From positions 62,001 to 126,000 of the forward strand of contig NZ_LYVJ01000011.1 in the NCBI RefSeq assembly GCF_001676385.1: 64,000 nt of DNA. Direction: 5' to 3'. Numbering within the stretch: position 1 is the first letter of the stretch; the number at the start of each line of letters is the position of its first letter. Below, piece after piece: positions 24,215 to 33,892 of the stretch. The notes beneath the pieces were generated by a model, which made no database searches, had not been told where the DNA came from, and saw only the letters and a program-made list of their open reading frames with translations. The stretch is from Stenotrophomonas maltophilia. GTDB lineage: Bacteria > Pseudomonadota > Gammaproteobacteria > Xanthomonadales > Xanthomonadaceae. The position numbers were made by a program, and so were the translations under genes.

Positions 24215-25120
24215 TCAGTCAGCCTTGCTGAGCTTGAAGGCTTCTTCGAGCAACAGGAACAGGCGGCGGATCTCGGCGCTCTGCAGGGCAAAGCGGGCGT
24301 CGAACTCGGCGCGGCGGCCGTCTTCGTCGGCATGCTCCAGCTGGTCCAGGGCGCCGTCGAGGAACTTCAGCTTGCGCACGATCAGGTCGTCGCCGATGAC
24401 GAAGGACAGGTTGTCCTCGAAGATCAGCGCCAGCTTGGTCACCTGCTTGCCGGCATCCAGGTGCTTGTCGATTTCGTCGCAGCGCAGTTCCTGGTGCTGG
24501 CACTTGACCACCGCACCGCCTTCCACCGGATCCTTCATCTCGCACTCTTCGCCCAGGCTCAGCCCGGTCGGCAGCGGCTCGCCGGCGATCCAGCCGGTCA
24601 GGATCGAGCGCGGCGCGACTTCAGCGTTCAGCGGCATGGCCGGGAAACTGCCCAGCAGGCCGCGGATGTCGGACATGAAGTACTCGCCGGTCTTGCGGCT
24701 GGAGGTATCCACCGCCACGTAGCCGTGCTGCAGGTCGATGAAGGCATCATTGCGCGAGGACTTCACGAAGGCGCGCGGCAACAGTTCATGCAGCAGGTCG
24801 TCCTTCATGCGCTTGCGCTCGCGTCCCCCGGGGCGACGGCCCTCCTTCTCCTCGATCTCCTCCAGCTTGCGCTCGAGCAGGTCGTTGACCACCGCCGCCG
24901 GCAGGATCTTGTCCTCGCCGCCCACGGTCAGCCACAGGTGCTCGGCGATGCGATGGGAAAGCACGTCCTTCTCCTCGCGGCCGAAGGGCGAAATGAAGCC
25001 ACGCGAATTCATTTCCAGTGCGCCGACCGGCTTGAGCACGGCATGCGGCAGCAGGCTGTCGACTTCGGAAAAATCGGTGGTGGTCGGGAAGCGGAAAAAC
25101 GTCAGGTTGCGAAAGAACAT
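24215..25120 (-). CDS. rdgC: Recombination-associated protein RdgC
   Basis: A 301-residue protein that matches RdgC over its full length, beginning MFFRNLTFFRF and including EMNSRGFISPFGRE and a charged central helix (KLEEIEEKEGRRPGG). RdgC forms a ring dimer on DNA and restrains RecA. It stands between the protease gene and ttcA on the same strand, 36 bases after ttcA. Confidence 0.95.
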   Translation of the reverse strand: MFFRNLTFFRFPTTTDFSEVDSLLPHAVLKPVGALEMNSRGFISPFGREEKDVLSHRIAEHLWLTVGGEDKILPAAVVNDLLERKLEEIEEKEGRRPGGRERKRMKDDLLHELLPRAFVKSSRNDAFIDLQHGYVAVDTSSRKTGEYFMSDIRGLLGSFPAMPLNAEVAPRSILTGWIAGEPLPTGLSLGEECEMKDPVEGGAVVKCQHQELRCDEIDKHLDAGKQVTKLALIFEDNLSFVIGDDLIVRKLKFLDGALDQLEHADEDGRRAEFDARFALQSAEIRRLFLLLEEAFKLSKAD

Positions 25121-25156
25121 GGAATTCCGGAGGGTGAAGAGGATGGGCGACCGACC

Positions 25157-26077
25157 TTAAACGGTGGGCGTCTCGGGATCTGCGTCGGCGTCAGCCGGGG
25201 TACCGGCCAGCCAGGCATGGGCGTCGGGCAGCGGCGCATCGTCGCGGCGGCCCAGCGCCATGAAGTCGAACAGGGTGGTATCAGCCAGCTGCGAGGGCCG
25301 GACATCGCCCATGGCACGCGCGATCTGCTCGATGCGGCCCGGGTGGTCCTTCTCCCACTGCTTGAGCATCAGGCCGACCTGGCGCCGCTGCAGGTTCTCC
25401 TGGCTGCCGCAAAGGTTGCAGGGAATGATCGGGAACTGGCGCGCCTGCGCGTAGTCGACGATGTCGCTTTCGCGCACGTAGGCCAGTGGCCGGATCACCA
25501 CGTGCTTGCCGTCGTCGCTGCGCAGCTTCGGCGGCATGCCCGACAGCTTGGCGTGGTGGAACAGGTTCATGAAGAACGTGGCCACCCTGTCGTCGCGATG
25601 GTGGCCCAGCGCGATCTTGGTAAAGCCGTGGGTTTCGGCGTAGTTGTACAGCGCACCGCGACGCAGGCGCGAGCACAGCGAACACATCGTCTTGCCCTCC
25701 GGGATGACCCGGCTGACCACCGAATAGGTGTCCTGCTCGATGATGTGGTACGGCACGCCCAGCCCGGCCAGGTACTCCGGCAGGATGTGTTCGGGAAAAC
25801 CCGGCTGCTTCTGATCCAGGTTCACCGCCACCAGCTCGAACGGCACCGGCGCCTTCTTCTGCAGCTGAAGCAGCACGTCCAGCAGGGTGTAGCTGTCCTT
25901 GCCCCCGGACAGGCAGACCATCACCTTGTCACCGGCCTCGATCATGCCGAAGTCGGCAATCGCCTCGCCGACCTGGCGGCGCAGGCGCTTGGCCAGCTTG
26001 TGCTGCTCGCGCTCGGCCACGCGCGGATCGCGGGGCGCGCGCGGCAGGGGGTCGGGAAGGGAGATCACGGCACTCAT
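25157..26077 (-). CDS. ttcA: tRNA 2-thiocytidine(32) synthetase
   Basis: A 306-residue PP-loop enzyme: [13 protein letters not shown] near residue 56 binds ATP, and two CxxC pairs, CSLCSRL (about 133) and CNLCGSQ (about 222), hold the iron-sulphur cluster. It thiolates C32 of several tRNAs. ATG 26077 is the only sensible start. Confidence 0.95.
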   Translation of the reverse strand: MSAVISLPDPLPRAPRDPRVAEREQHKLAKRLRRQVGEAIADFGMIEAGDKVMVCLSGGKDSYTLLDVLLQLQKKAPVPFELVAVNLDQKQPGFPEHILPEYLAGLGVPYHIIEQDTYSVVSRVIPEGKTMCSLCSRLRRGALYNYAETHGFTKIALGHHRDDRVATFFMNLFHHAKLSGMPPKLRSDDGKHVVIRPLAYVRESDIVDYAQARQFPIIPCNLCGSQENLQRRQVGLMLKQWEKDHPGRIEQIARAMGDVRPSQLADTTLFDFMALGRRDDAPLPDAHAWLAGTPADADADPETPTV

Positions 26078-26169
26078 GGGGGTCCATTCTAACGGCTTGC
26101 AACGGCGGCGGCCGGGGGTCGGGGTTCCCCTCTCCCGGCAGTCATCATCGCTGTGTATGCTCGGAGGCC

Positions 26170-26373
26170 GTGGACACCTACAGCCCCGCCGAGATTGCCG
26201 AACGCCTCGCCGCCCTGCGCGCCGAGCACCGCCTGCTGGATGAACAGATCACCCGCATGGCCGCCAACGGCGAGGACGAGCTGGAATCCAAGCGCCTGAA
26301 GCGCCGCAAGCTGCAGCTGAAGGACTGCATTACCCGGCTGGAAAGCCTGCAGATTCCCGACGAGCCGGCCTGA
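26170..26373 (+). CDS. YdcH-like DUF465 small protein
   Basis: A 67-residue, highly charged helical protein: [15 protein letters not shown], then [20 protein letters not shown], the DUF465/YdcH pattern. It starts with GTG 26170 after CGGAGG. Function unknown in all organisms I recall. Confidence 0.75.
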   Translation: MDTYSPAEIAERLAALRAEHRLLDEQITRMAANGEDELESKRLKRRKLQLKDCITRLESLQIPDEPA

Positions 26374-26385
26374 GGCCGGGTTCGG

Positions 26386-26448
26386 GTGGGTGCCAACCTT
26401 GGTTGGCACGGCGGGGGAGAGTGTGTGGACCAAGGTCCACATCCACCG
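26386..26448. repeat. Two short palindromes
   Basis: TGCCAACCttGGTTGGCA (26391-26408) and GTGGACCaaGGTCCAC (26425-26440). They belong to the class of the sites at 33823, 50048 and 53948 and lie between convergent genes. Confidence 0.7.
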
Positions 26449-26459
26449 CAGGATTCAGC

Positions 26460-29096
26460 TCAGTCCTGCGGCGCGGGCTCGTCCGGGCGAGCCGCTTCCG
26501 GGCTCACCCGTTCGATGGTATGGCGCAGCTCGCGGCCGAGGATGAACTTGGCGTCCTTGGCCCAGGCGTCGAGGCGGTCATCGAACAGCAGCTTGCTGTT
26601 TTCATCCGGCCACACCATGCGCAGCTCGCGCAGCTTCTGGATGAAACCGCGGAACAGCGTCTTGTCGAAGAACTCCGGTGCCGCCGGCGCGTAGAGCAGG
26701 CTCAAGCGCTGCGCAGCCTGCTGGCACAGGCTTTCCAGTTCGGCGGCGCCCAGCACGCCCGGACCGTTCTTCACCAGCACCGAGATGGCGATGTAGTAGC
26801 GCTCGAATGCCTGCTGCAGCGAGTGGCCGATCGCGCGCAGGCGGAACACCTCGTCGGTCTGGCCGGTGTTGCGCGCAAGAATGCCACCGTCGTCCTCGTT
26901 GACGTTCTGCAGCAGTCCCTCGCGCACGAACACATTGATGGTCTGGTCGATGCGCTGGGCGAATTCATCCTCGCTCCACGGCAGGAACAGCTCGGCCTGC
27001 AGGAACGGGTACACCGTGCGCCCCAGCTGGACCAGGCCCGCCCGGCTCATGCGGCGGTTGTTCTGGAAGCAGCAGGCCACCCACGAGGAGGCGGTGAACA
27101 GGTGCAGCACGTTGTTGCGGAAATAGCTCAGCAGCACCGCGGTATCACCGCTCACGCTGAGCACATCACCCAGCGGATGCTTGACGCGGGTGAGGACGTT
27201 GATTTCTTCGGCGTGGGCGATGATCCGTTCGGGTGAGTGCGGCGTGACCGTCACCCGGTCCGAGTACGGCATCTCGACCAGCAGGGTCTTGCACAGTTCG
27301 ATCTGCGCGACCAGGTCGGCTTCGCCCATCGCATGCTTCGGCGTGGACAGCAGGGCCAGCGCCAGCAGGTTGATCGGATTGACGTCCGCGGCGGCGTTGA
27401 CGCGCACCTGGATGCGTTCGGCGAGGGTATCGACCGTGGCCGACAGCCAGGCAGGCTTCTCATCTTCGGGCACCGGCTCGCCGGTCCACTCCGGCGCCTT
27501 CTCCGCCAGCACGTCGTTCAGCGCGATCGGCTCGCCGAAGTTCACCACCACTTGGCCGTAGTTCTGCTTGAGCACCTTCGGGATGCCCCACAGCAGCTGC
27601 CAGATCGATTCCTTTTCCTTCGGGCGGCCGGACAGTTCGTCCAGGTAGCTGCCCCCTTCCATCAACTTCTCGTAGCCGATGTAGATGGGCTGGAACAGCA
27701 CCGGTTTGCGCGGCTGGCGCAGGAACGCGCGCAGTGTCATCGAGATCATGCCGCCCTTGGGCTGCAGCAGGCGCCCGGTGCGCGAGCGTCCGCCTTCGAC
27801 GAAATATTCGATCGAATAGCCGCCCGCCACCAACTGCGCGACGTATTCGCTGAGCACCGCCGAGTACAGCGCATTGCCGCGGATCGAGCGCCGGATGAAG
27901 AACGCACCGCCCTTGCGCAGCAGGGTGCCGACCACCGGCAGGTTCAGGTTGATGCCGGCCACGATGTGCGGCGGCACGATGCCGCGGTCGTACAACAGGT
28001 AGGACAACAGCAGGTAGTCCATGTGGCTGCGGTGGCTGGGCACATAGACCACTTCATGGCCCGGCGCGGCCGTCTTGAACTTGTCCAGATGGTGCACCAG
28101 CACGCCGGCGTAGATGCGGTTCCACACGTGGCTGAGCATGAAGCTGGCCGATCGCACCACGGGGCTGGAATAGTCCGCGGCGATTTCCCAGGCGTAGGCA
28201 TGCGCCTTCTTCCAGGCCTCGGCTGGCTTCGAATTGTCGCGCTTGGCCTGCGCGGCGATCGCTTCGCGCACCGGCTCGGCCGCCAGCACCTGGTCCACCA
28301 GCAGGCGCCGGGTCGACAGGTCGGGGCCGATCACCGATTCACGGATGCGGCGGAAATGGGTGCGCAGCACGCGCTGCAGCTTGCGCACCGTACGCTCCGG
28401 CTCCAGGCCCTCGTCCACGGTGCTGCGCAGCGAGATCGGCGGGGCGAAGCGGACGATGGTGCTGCGGCCGTTGAGCAGCACCGCCAGCAGGCGGCGGAAG
28501 CGGCCGACCAGCGCCCAGTTTTCCGAGAACAGCACGGCGAACCAGCCGCTCTGCTTGTCCGGCGCACGGCCGACGAAGATCGACACCGGCACCAGGTGCA
28601 CGTCCAGGTCGTCGCGCACGCGGTGCGCCTGCAGGACCTTGGCCAGCGAATCGGAGTGGGTCTTGGCACCGCGCTGCTCGGGGATCAGCGAATTGCTGGA
28701 GCTGCGTCGCGACAGGGCCAGGTAGGCACGCTTGCGGCCGGTCGGGTCACCGGCCAGCGGCACCAGCGGCGACGGCAGCCCGGCCTGGCGGCAGGCCTTG
28801 TCCAGGATCAGCGCGTTGGACAGACCGTAGTCTTCCAGCACATACATGACCGGGCGGCCATCGTTGTACTGGCCCGGATCTTCCGGCTCGATCTTCAGCG
28901 ACAGCCACGGCTCGACCAGGCGCCCCAGCAGCCGCGCCCACAGCGGGCGGCGCCCGGCCGGGCGCGCGTGCGCGGGCGGCGGCACCGGGTTCGGGCCGGT
29001 ACCGGTCGAGGGGGACGCCTGCACCGTATCGGTGGGCGCGGACTGGGATTCTTCGCCGGGGAACGGCAGCGGGTTCTGTTTCGACATCGGCGCCAT
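26460..29096 (-). CDS. plsB: Glycerol-3-phosphate 1-O-acyltransferase
   Basis: An 878-residue peripheral membrane enzyme. The catalytic HX4D motif is HRSHMD near residue 352 (VPSHRSHMDYLLLSYLLY), followed by GAFFIRRS and VEGGRSRTGRLL substrate motifs. It makes lysophosphatidic acid, the first step of phospholipid synthesis. The first ATG (29096) overlaps the stop of the upstream lipoprotein gene as TAATG; ATG 29087 is an alternative. The N-terminal 50 residues are Pro/Ser/Thr-rich and probably disordered. Confidence 0.95.
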   Translation of the reverse strand: MAPMSKQNPLPFPGEESQSAPTDTVQASPSTGTGPNPVPPPAHARPAGRRPLWARLLGRLVEPWLSLKIEPEDPGQYNDGRPVMYVLEDYGLSNALILDKACRQAGLPSPLVPLAGDPTGRKRAYLALSRRSSSNSLIPEQRGAKTHSDSLAKVLQAHRVRDDLDVHLVPVSIFVGRAPDKQSGWFAVLFSENWALVGRFRRLLAVLLNGRSTIVRFAPPISLRSTVDEGLEPERTVRKLQRVLRTHFRRIRESVIGPDLSTRRLLVDQVLAAEPVREAIAAQAKRDNSKPAEAWKKAHAYAWEIAADYSSPVVRSASFMLSHVWNRIYAGVLVHHLDKFKTAAPGHEVVYVPSHRSHMDYLLLSYLLYDRGIVPPHIVAGINLNLPVVGTLLRKGGAFFIRRSIRGNALYSAVLSEYVAQLVAGGYSIEYFVEGGRSRTGRLLQPKGGMISMTLRAFLRQPRKPVLFQPIYIGYEKLMEGGSYLDELSGRPKEKESIWQLLWGIPKVLKQNYGQVVVNFGEPIALNDVLAEKAPEWTGEPVPEDEKPAWLSATVDTLAERIQVRVNAAADVNPINLLALALLSTPKHAMGEADLVAQIELCKTLLVEMPYSDRVTVTPHSPERIIAHAEEINVLTRVKHPLGDVLSVSGDTAVLLSYFRNNVLHLFTASSWVACCFQNNRRMSRAGLVQLGRTVYPFLQAELFLPWSEDEFAQRIDQTINVFVREGLLQNVNEDDGGILARNTGQTDEVFRLRAIGHSLQQAFERYYIAISVLVKNGPGVLGAAELESLCQQAAQRLSLLYAPAAPEFFDKTLFRGFIQKLRELRMVWPDENSKLLFDDRLDAWAKDAKFILGRELRHTIERVSPEAARPDEPAPQD

Positions 29097-30049
29097 TATG
29101 GCTTAGGCGGCGGCATTGCCGCTTCCCCACCCTCGGCGGGGGCTTCAGCGGGGGTGGGCAATGCAGCGGCGCGGGCTGCGTCGGCCTTGCGCAGCAGCGC
29201 ATCGGTATCGGCCAGGGTACGGGTGAGGTACCAGTGCCCCTCGCGCCGGCTCAGGGGCAGCTGCAGGCTCATCTCGCGCCCGGCCAGATCGTAGTGCAGG
29301 CGTACCAGCGCGTTGTCGCCTTCCACCGACAGCAGCTCGCCGCGCACGCTGCGCAATGCCTCGTCCACGCCCAGCCCGTAGCTGTCCAGCACCGCCTTGA
29401 GGGTATGGATGAACGGTGCCAGCTGCTGCAGGCTGCCCTCCATGCCGGCGGCCCGCAGGCCGGCCTCATCGTCGAAACCGACCTTGCCCGCCGCCGCGAC
29501 CAGTGCGGCAATGGTGCCGCGCGCACGGGCACGGTCGCTGATCGGTGCCCCCTGTGCCCAGCCGGCCAGGGCCTCGACCAGGGCGATGTAGTGGGCCTGC
29601 TGGGCGGGCGTATAGCCCTTCTGGTGGCGCAGGTACTGCACGCCGAAATTGCCCATCGACTGCGCGGCCTGGCGCACGGCACTGGCCTGGCCGGCGAGCT
29701 GGCGGTCGAAGCTGCGCTGCAGTTCGGCGCTGGCGCCGGGCTGTCGCAGTGCAGCCAGCATCGGCAGCAGCTGGTCGCCCAGCGGCAGCTCCGTCAGCGG
29801 CCACTGGCTGTGGCCCTCGGCCCAGGCCAGCTGCAGGCGCTGATACTGGCTCGGCGGGACCGACAGCTTCGCGTAGCCGATCAGATCGTCTTCGGCCAGG
29901 CGCAGGGCCATCGCCTGCACCGCAGCGACCGGTTCGGCCGCCGGCCTGGCGTGGTCATGGGCCGATTCGCGGCACGCTGCCATGGCCAGCAGCGCCATGG
30001 CTGCCAACCCCCATCCACGCGCAGACCTTCCCCGCACTACCACGCTCAT
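29096..30049 (-). CDS. Lipoprotein of unknown function upstream of plsB
   Basis: A 317-residue lipoprotein precursor; lipobox LAMAAC gives the modified Cys at about residue 26. The rest is mostly helical, with many Ala, Leu and Gln, and no motif I can name. It ends in a Pro/Glu-rich tail (PAEAPAEGGEAAMPPPKP). The TAATG junction makes plsB translationally coupled to it. A role tied to the envelope is likely. ATG 30049 is chosen because it gives a proper signal sequence. Confidence 0.7.
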   Translation of the reverse strand: MSVVVRGRSARGWGLAAMALLAMAACRESAHDHARPAAEPVAAVQAMALRLAEDDLIGYAKLSVPPSQYQRLQLAWAEGHSQWPLTELPLGDQLLPMLAALRQPGASAELQRSFDRQLAGQASAVRQAAQSMGNFGVQYLRHQKGYTPAQQAHYIALVEALAGWAQGAPISDRARARGTIAALVAAAGKVGFDDEAGLRAAGMEGSLQQLAPFIHTLKAVLDSYGLGVDEALRSVRGELLSVEGDNALVRLHYDLAGREMSLQLPLSRREGHWYLTRTLADTDALLRKADAARAAALPTPAEAPAEGGEAAMPPPKP

Positions 30050-30133
30050 GCACTCGGACTCCCCGGACCGGTCCGCATCTTGCGGCCAGCGAGGTGACAG
30101 CGGCAAGCCGGGCCATCACGGTTTCCAGCCAAG

Positions 30134-30176
30134 GGGGTCAGATCCCTTCTGCCGCAGGCAGCAGGGATCTGACCCC
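30134..30176. repeat. GGGGTC-type palindrome
   Basis: GGGGTCAGATCCCT ... AGGGATCTGACCCC, a perfect 14-base stem with a short loop. The same type appears twice at 34462-34554. Confidence 0.8.
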
Positions 30177-30193
30177 AGGGCCGCCATCGGGAT

Positions 30194-30231
30194 AAAAAAA
30201 AGAGCCCGGATCACGGGGATCACAGGCTCTT
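30194..30231 (-). terminator. Rho-independent terminator of the serine protease gene
   Basis: On the minus strand AAGAGCC pairs with GGCTCTT around a loop region, followed by a run of eight T. It lies about 135 bases after the protease stop codon. Confidence 0.85.
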
Positions 30232-30366
30232 CAAGCCGGCACGAGGCCGGAGGACAGTTGTGTGGCACATGTCCGGTCCGAAAACCGGATGGCGGCGATC
30301 GTACGCTGCACTTCAAGTTAAGGCAATACTTCACGTATTGCCATGTAAGCAATTGATTTTACTGTA

Positions 30367-31197
30367 TCAATCCCCTTGCCACACCGAAGTAATGAAATCC
30401 ACGGCATGTTTTTCGGCGATTCGGGCATAAACGCCCGGATAGCCGGCCAATGCACAGCCTTCCCCCCAGCTGACCACGCCAAACTGGGTCCATCCTTCGC
30501 GCAGGCGAAGCAGCAGTGGGCCGCCGGAGTCGCCCTGACAGCTGTCCAGGCCCTCGCGTCCGGCGCAGATGACCTTGCCGCGCGTCAGTTCGCCAGCGTA
30601 GGCCTGCTGGCATTCGGCGAAGGGCACGAACGGCACCTGCACGGTCTGCAACTGGGTCGGATAGACCTGGCCATCCCCGATGTCGGTATCGCCCCAGCCG
30701 ATCACGGTGAACTCACGGCCGGGCTTGAGGTAGTTGGCATCCGGCCGCAGCCGCAGCGCCACCGGTTGTGCGTCGGCCAACGGCGTGCTCAGGTGGATCA
30801 GGGCGACGTCGTGTTCCAGCGAATTGCCGCTGTTGAACGCCGGATGCATGTAGATGGCCTTGATGTTGGATGTGCGCGCCGACGGTTCGGTCGACAGCGC
30901 GGTGACGCCCCCCAGTACAGCGAGGTTACCGGGTCGATCGCCCTCCACGCAGTGCGACGCCGTCAGCACCCAGGAGGGCGAGATCAGCGTGGCGCCACAC
31001 CAGTGGCGTCCGTGATCGCTGTCTCCCAGCGACAGGCGCTGGATGCTGACCATGAACGGGTAGTCGCCCGGCTGGGCCGCCTCGCCGCCGATGATGCGGG
31101 GAACTTCGCGCGGCTGGCGCGTGGCCGCGGCCGTGGCGGGAAAGACGATGGTAGCGGCCAACAGGCCGCCCAACAGCAAAGAGGTGCTGCGATACAT
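30367..31197 (-). CDS. Secreted trypsin-like serine protease (S1)
   Basis: A 276-residue precursor. The signal peptide ends near ATAAA (about 24), and a short propeptide precedes the mature start IIGGEAA. The catalytic triad is His in TASHC, Asp in HDVALIHL and Ser in CQGDSGGP; the specificity pocket has Asp six residues before that Ser (LDSCQGDSGG), so it should cut after Arg or Lys. Six cysteines are likely paired. It has its own terminator. Base use near its 3' end is richer in A/T than that of its neighbours, which may point to transfer. The I78-type lipoproteins of this window could guard against such proteases. Confidence 0.9.
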   Translation of the reverse strand: MYRSTSLLLGGLLAATIVFPATAAATRQPREVPRIIGGEAAQPGDYPFMVSIQRLSLGDSDHGRHWCGATLISPSWVLTASHCVEGDRPGNLAVLGGVTALSTEPSARTSNIKAIYMHPAFNSGNSLEHDVALIHLSTPLADAQPVALRLRPDANYLKPGREFTVIGWGDTDIGDGQVYPTQLQTVQVPFVPFAECQQAYAGELTRGKVICAGREGLDSCQGDSGGPLLLRLREGWTQFGVVSWGEGCALAGYPGVYARIAEKHAVDFITSVWQGD

Positions 31198-31353
31198 ATC
31201 CGTGTACTCCCTCTATCGATGGTTGGAACCGGCGGACCGCAAGCGGTGCCGGTGCATCGATTGGGCGCGGCGCGCGCACCGGGGCGGTGCGAACCGGCGC
31301 ACGGTTTCGCCGCGGGAGGTCACCTGCGTCAGCGCCGATGCCGCAAATGCGAA

Positions 31354-31380
31354 CGCCATCCCGCACGCGTCGGGATGGCG
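31354..31380 (-). terminator. Terminator-like hairpin after pyrF
   Basis: CGCCATCCCG and CGGGATGGCG form a ten-base stem 37 bases beyond the pyrF stop codon. A U run is not convincing. Confidence 0.45.
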
Positions 31381-31416
31381 CTCGTGGTGCCGGTGTGACC
31401 GGCATCGACGGCAGGC

Positions 31417-32142
31417 TCAGCGTGCAGCCAGAGCCGACGCGATTTCCTGCTGGATCGCCCGCGCTGCGGCCTGCGGATCGACCGCCAGCCGGATCGGGCG
31501 GCCGACCACGATGGCGTCGGCGCCATCGGCGAAGGCCTGGGCCACGCCAACAGTACGCTTCTGGTCATCGCCGGCCGGGCCGCCGGGGCGGATGCCCGGG
31601 CAGACGATCGAGAACCCGGCGCCGGTGGCGGCACGGATCGGGCCGGCTTCCTGGCCCGAGGCGATCACACCGTCGATACCGGCGGCCCGGGCGGCCAGCG
31701 CGCGCTCGACCACCACGTCCACCGGCTCGCGGTCGATGCCCATCTGCGCCAGGTCCGGGCGACCCATCGAGGTCAGCACCGTCACTGCCAGCAGGCGCAT
31801 GTCGCTGCTGTTGGCGGCGGCGCAGGCTTCCATCATGGCCGGGTGCCAGCCATGGATGGTGGCGTAGCTGACCGGCCACTGCGACAGTCGCTTGATCACT
31901 GCCGCCGCGGTGGCCGGAATGTCGAAGAACTTCAGGTCGACGAACACCCGCTTGTCGCGGCGGGCCAGTTCCTCCAGCACCTGGAAGTACTCGCCGGAAG
32001 CAAGCAGTTCCATGCCGATCTTGTAGAACGCCACGCTGTCGCCGAGGCGGTCGACCCAGTCCAGTGCCTGCGCGCGGCCGGGCACGTCCAGCGCGAAGAT
32101 CAGGCGCTCGTCATCGCGCAGTGGCAGCGGTGCGCGGCTCAC
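31417..32142 (-). CDS. pyrF: Orotidine 5'-phosphate decarboxylase
   Basis: A 241-residue TIM-barrel enzyme: FALDVPG at the N-terminus, the catalytic [12 protein letters not shown] near residue 62, and VVGRPI near the C-terminus. It makes UMP. It starts with GTG ([16 protein letters not shown]), which overlaps the stop codon of the upstream phosphatase gene as GTGA. Confidence 0.93.
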   Translation of the reverse strand: MSRAPLPLRDDERLIFALDVPGRAQALDWVDRLGDSVAFYKIGMELLASGEYFQVLEELARRDKRVFVDLKFFDIPATAAAVIKRLSQWPVSYATIHGWHPAMMEACAAANSSDMRLLAVTVLTSMGRPDLAQMGIDREPVDVVVERALAARAAGIDGVIASGQEAGPIRAATGAGFSIVCPGIRPGGPAGDDQKRTVGVAQAFADGADAIVVGRPIRLAVDPQAAARAIQQEIASALAAR

Positions 32143-33068
32143 GGTGCGTAATCCAGCGCAGCGCGCTTGGCGTCGTGGCGGGCCTGCCGCGACTGGCTGT
32201 AATCGTTGTTGAACTGCGCCGGCTCGAAGCCGCCGTAGGTCGGGTTCGGCAGCATCCACCAGCGCTCGCCGAACCAGTCGTGGTACTGCTGCAGCAGTGC
32301 GTCGCGGCCTTCATTGGTGTTGGCGGTCACTTCAACGAAGTCACCCAGCTGGTCGCCGAACTGCATCAGCACGCGGTACTTCTGCCCGGCCAGGCGGCGG
32401 CGGCAGTTCTTCTCGCTGCCGGCCTGCTCGCAGCCTTCAACCACGGTGCCCAGGCCCAGGAACACGCTGTCATCGGCCACCGGCAGGCCCTGCTCGCGCA
32501 GGTTGGCCAGGGTCGCGTCCTTCAGGTGCACGGCGCGGTTGGAGATGTACAGCAGGGTCACGCCCCTGGCGTTGGCCGCCTTGGCGAAATCAACCACGCC
32601 CGGGATCGCCTTGGCCTTCTTTTCGGCCACCCACTGGTCCCAGCTCAGTTCATCGTATTCCTTGCCATCGCGGACCAGGCGCGCCTGGTAGGGCGAGTTG
32701 TCCAGCACGGTTTCATCCACGTCCAGCACTACCGCCGGCTTCAGGCCCTTGGCCTCGTTGCCGCGTTCTTCCGGCACCAGCGCGTCCCAGTGGGCTTCCT
32801 TCAGGGCGGCATCGAGGCGATCGGCGGCGGCACGGTAGGTCTGTTCGGTGACCGCCCTGTACTCCTGCGCGCGCTGCATCCATAGCACGGCATTGAGGTT
32901 GTCGTTGGCGGTCGTATCGAGCGTGCCCTGCGCCTTCTCGGCAGAGGCCGCAGCCGGGGCCTGCGGAGCAGCGGCTTCGGCAGCAGGCGCATCCACGCGC
33001 TTGCAGGCGGACAGGCCCAGCGCAGCGGTGGCGAGCAGGGTCAGGGACAGGGAAACAGGACGACGCAT
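32139..33068 (-). CDS. Class C acid phosphatase, lipoprotein e(P4) family
   Basis: A 309-residue lipoprotein (lipobox GLSAC, Cys about 22). The HAD motifs are [11 protein letters not shown] near residue 117 and FGDQLGDF near residue 240. Such outer-membrane 5'-nucleotidases free nucleosides and phosphate. Its coupling to pyrF puts nucleotide scavenging and pyrimidine synthesis in one transcript. Confidence 0.9.
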   Translation of the reverse strand: MRRPVSLSLTLLATAALGLSACKRVDAPAAEAAAPQAPAAASAEKAQGTLDTTANDNLNAVLWMQRAQEYRAVTEQTYRAAADRLDAALKEAHWDALVPEERGNEAKGLKPAVVLDVDETVLDNSPYQARLVRDGKEYDELSWDQWVAEKKAKAIPGVVDFAKAANARGVTLLYISNRAVHLKDATLANLREQGLPVADDSVFLGLGTVVEGCEQAGSEKNCRRRLAGQKYRVLMQFGDQLGDFVEVTANTNEGRDALLQQYHDWFGERWWMLPNPTYGGFEPAQFNNDYSQSRQARHDAKRAALDYAP

Positions 33069-33169
33069 GGATTCACCGGCAATCAGATATACCCCCGCAT
33101 TTTACCGGCAAAGGCGGCGCCAGGACGGCTATGCTTGGCGGTTGACCCGTTGCTCTTCCCGAGGCCGCC

Positions 33170-33814
33170 ATGACCGATTCCGTCCAGACCCCTGACGTTC
33201 CCCTGCTGGACGCCGTGCAGGCGCGGCTGCTGGGTTGCCTGGTGGAAAAGGAAGCCACCACCCCGGACACCTACCCGCTGACGGTCAATGCCGCGCAATC
33301 GGCCGCCAACCAGAAGACGGCCCGCGAGCCGGTGATGAACATCGATGCCGGCAGCGTGCAGCACGCCCTGCGCCAGCTGGAGAGCATGGGCCTGGCCCGC
33401 CAGCATTTTTCTTCCCGTGCCGACCGCTACGAGCACCGCCTGCAGGCCGCACTGGACCTGACCCGGCAGCAGACGGTGCTGCTGGCGCAGCTGCTGCTGC
33501 GCGGGCCGCAGACCTTGGGCGAGCTGGTCTCGCGGAGTGAACGCCTGCACCGCTTCGCCGATGCCGATGAGGCCCGCCATGCCATCGAGCGCCTGCAGCA
33601 GCGCGCACTGGTGCTGGTGCTGCCGCGTGCCAGCGGGCAGCGCGAAGACCGTTACATGCACCTGATGTGTGGCGACGTGGACGGCGCGGCACTGGCGGCA
33701 AAGTACGCCAGCAGCGGCGGCGAGGCCGCCGTTCCAGGCCTGGCCGAGCGTGTCGCCCAGCTGGAAGCGGCCGTGGCCGAGCTGCAGGCGCAGCTGGCCG
33801 ATCTGCGCGGCTGA
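33170..33814 (+). CDS. yceH: YceH family protein (DUF480)
   Basis: A 214-residue protein with tandem winged-helix domains: [22 protein letters not shown] and [21 protein letters not shown] near the N-terminus, then [19 protein letters not shown]. The C-terminal 35 residues form a short coiled coil. Function unknown; the fold suggests DNA binding. GAGG precedes ATG 33170. It is divergent from the phosphatase gene. Confidence 0.9.
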   Translation: MTDSVQTPDVPLLDAVQARLLGCLVEKEATTPDTYPLTVNAAQSAANQKTAREPVMNIDAGSVQHALRQLESMGLARQHFSSRADRYEHRLQAALDLTRQQTVLLAQLLLRGPQTLGELVSRSERLHRFADADEARHAIERLQQRALVLVLPRASGQREDRYMHLMCGDVDGAALAAKYASSGGEAAVPGLAERVAQLEAAVAELQAQLADLRG

Positions 33815-33819
33815 GGGGG

Positions 33820-33884
33820 TGGGTGCCGACCGTTGGTCGGCACTGCATCTGAATCGTGCCGACCAACGGTCGGCACCTACCAAC
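33820..33884. repeat. Inverted pair of GTGCCGACC palindromes
   Basis: GTGCCGACCgttGGTCGGCAC (33823-33843) and GTGCCGACCaacGGTCGGCAC (33856-33876), the latter followed by CTAC. They separate the convergent yceH and acetyltransferase genes. Confidence 0.8.
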
Positions 33885-33892
33885 ATCAGGGG

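Larger units (their letters stand above)
30050..30366. other. 317-base gap with palindromes, terminator and AT-rich patch
   Basis: The gap holds a 43-base palindrome (30134-30176), a terminator for the protease gene (30194-30231), a second perfect hairpin GGCAATACttcacGTATTGCC (30322-30342), and a locally AT-rich tail up to the protease stop codon. No gene or RNA was recognised. Confidence 0.6.

Noticed and set aside
24332..29294. Two long plus-strand frames (24332-26092 and 27237-29294)
   Set aside because: They are antisense to rdgC/ttcA and plsB, which are certain genes; the translated text has no fold signature.
30200..30366. A small RNA or tRNA in the gap before the protease gene
   Set aside because: The hairpins fit a terminator and a simple inverted repeat; no tRNA arms or known RNA family pattern was found.
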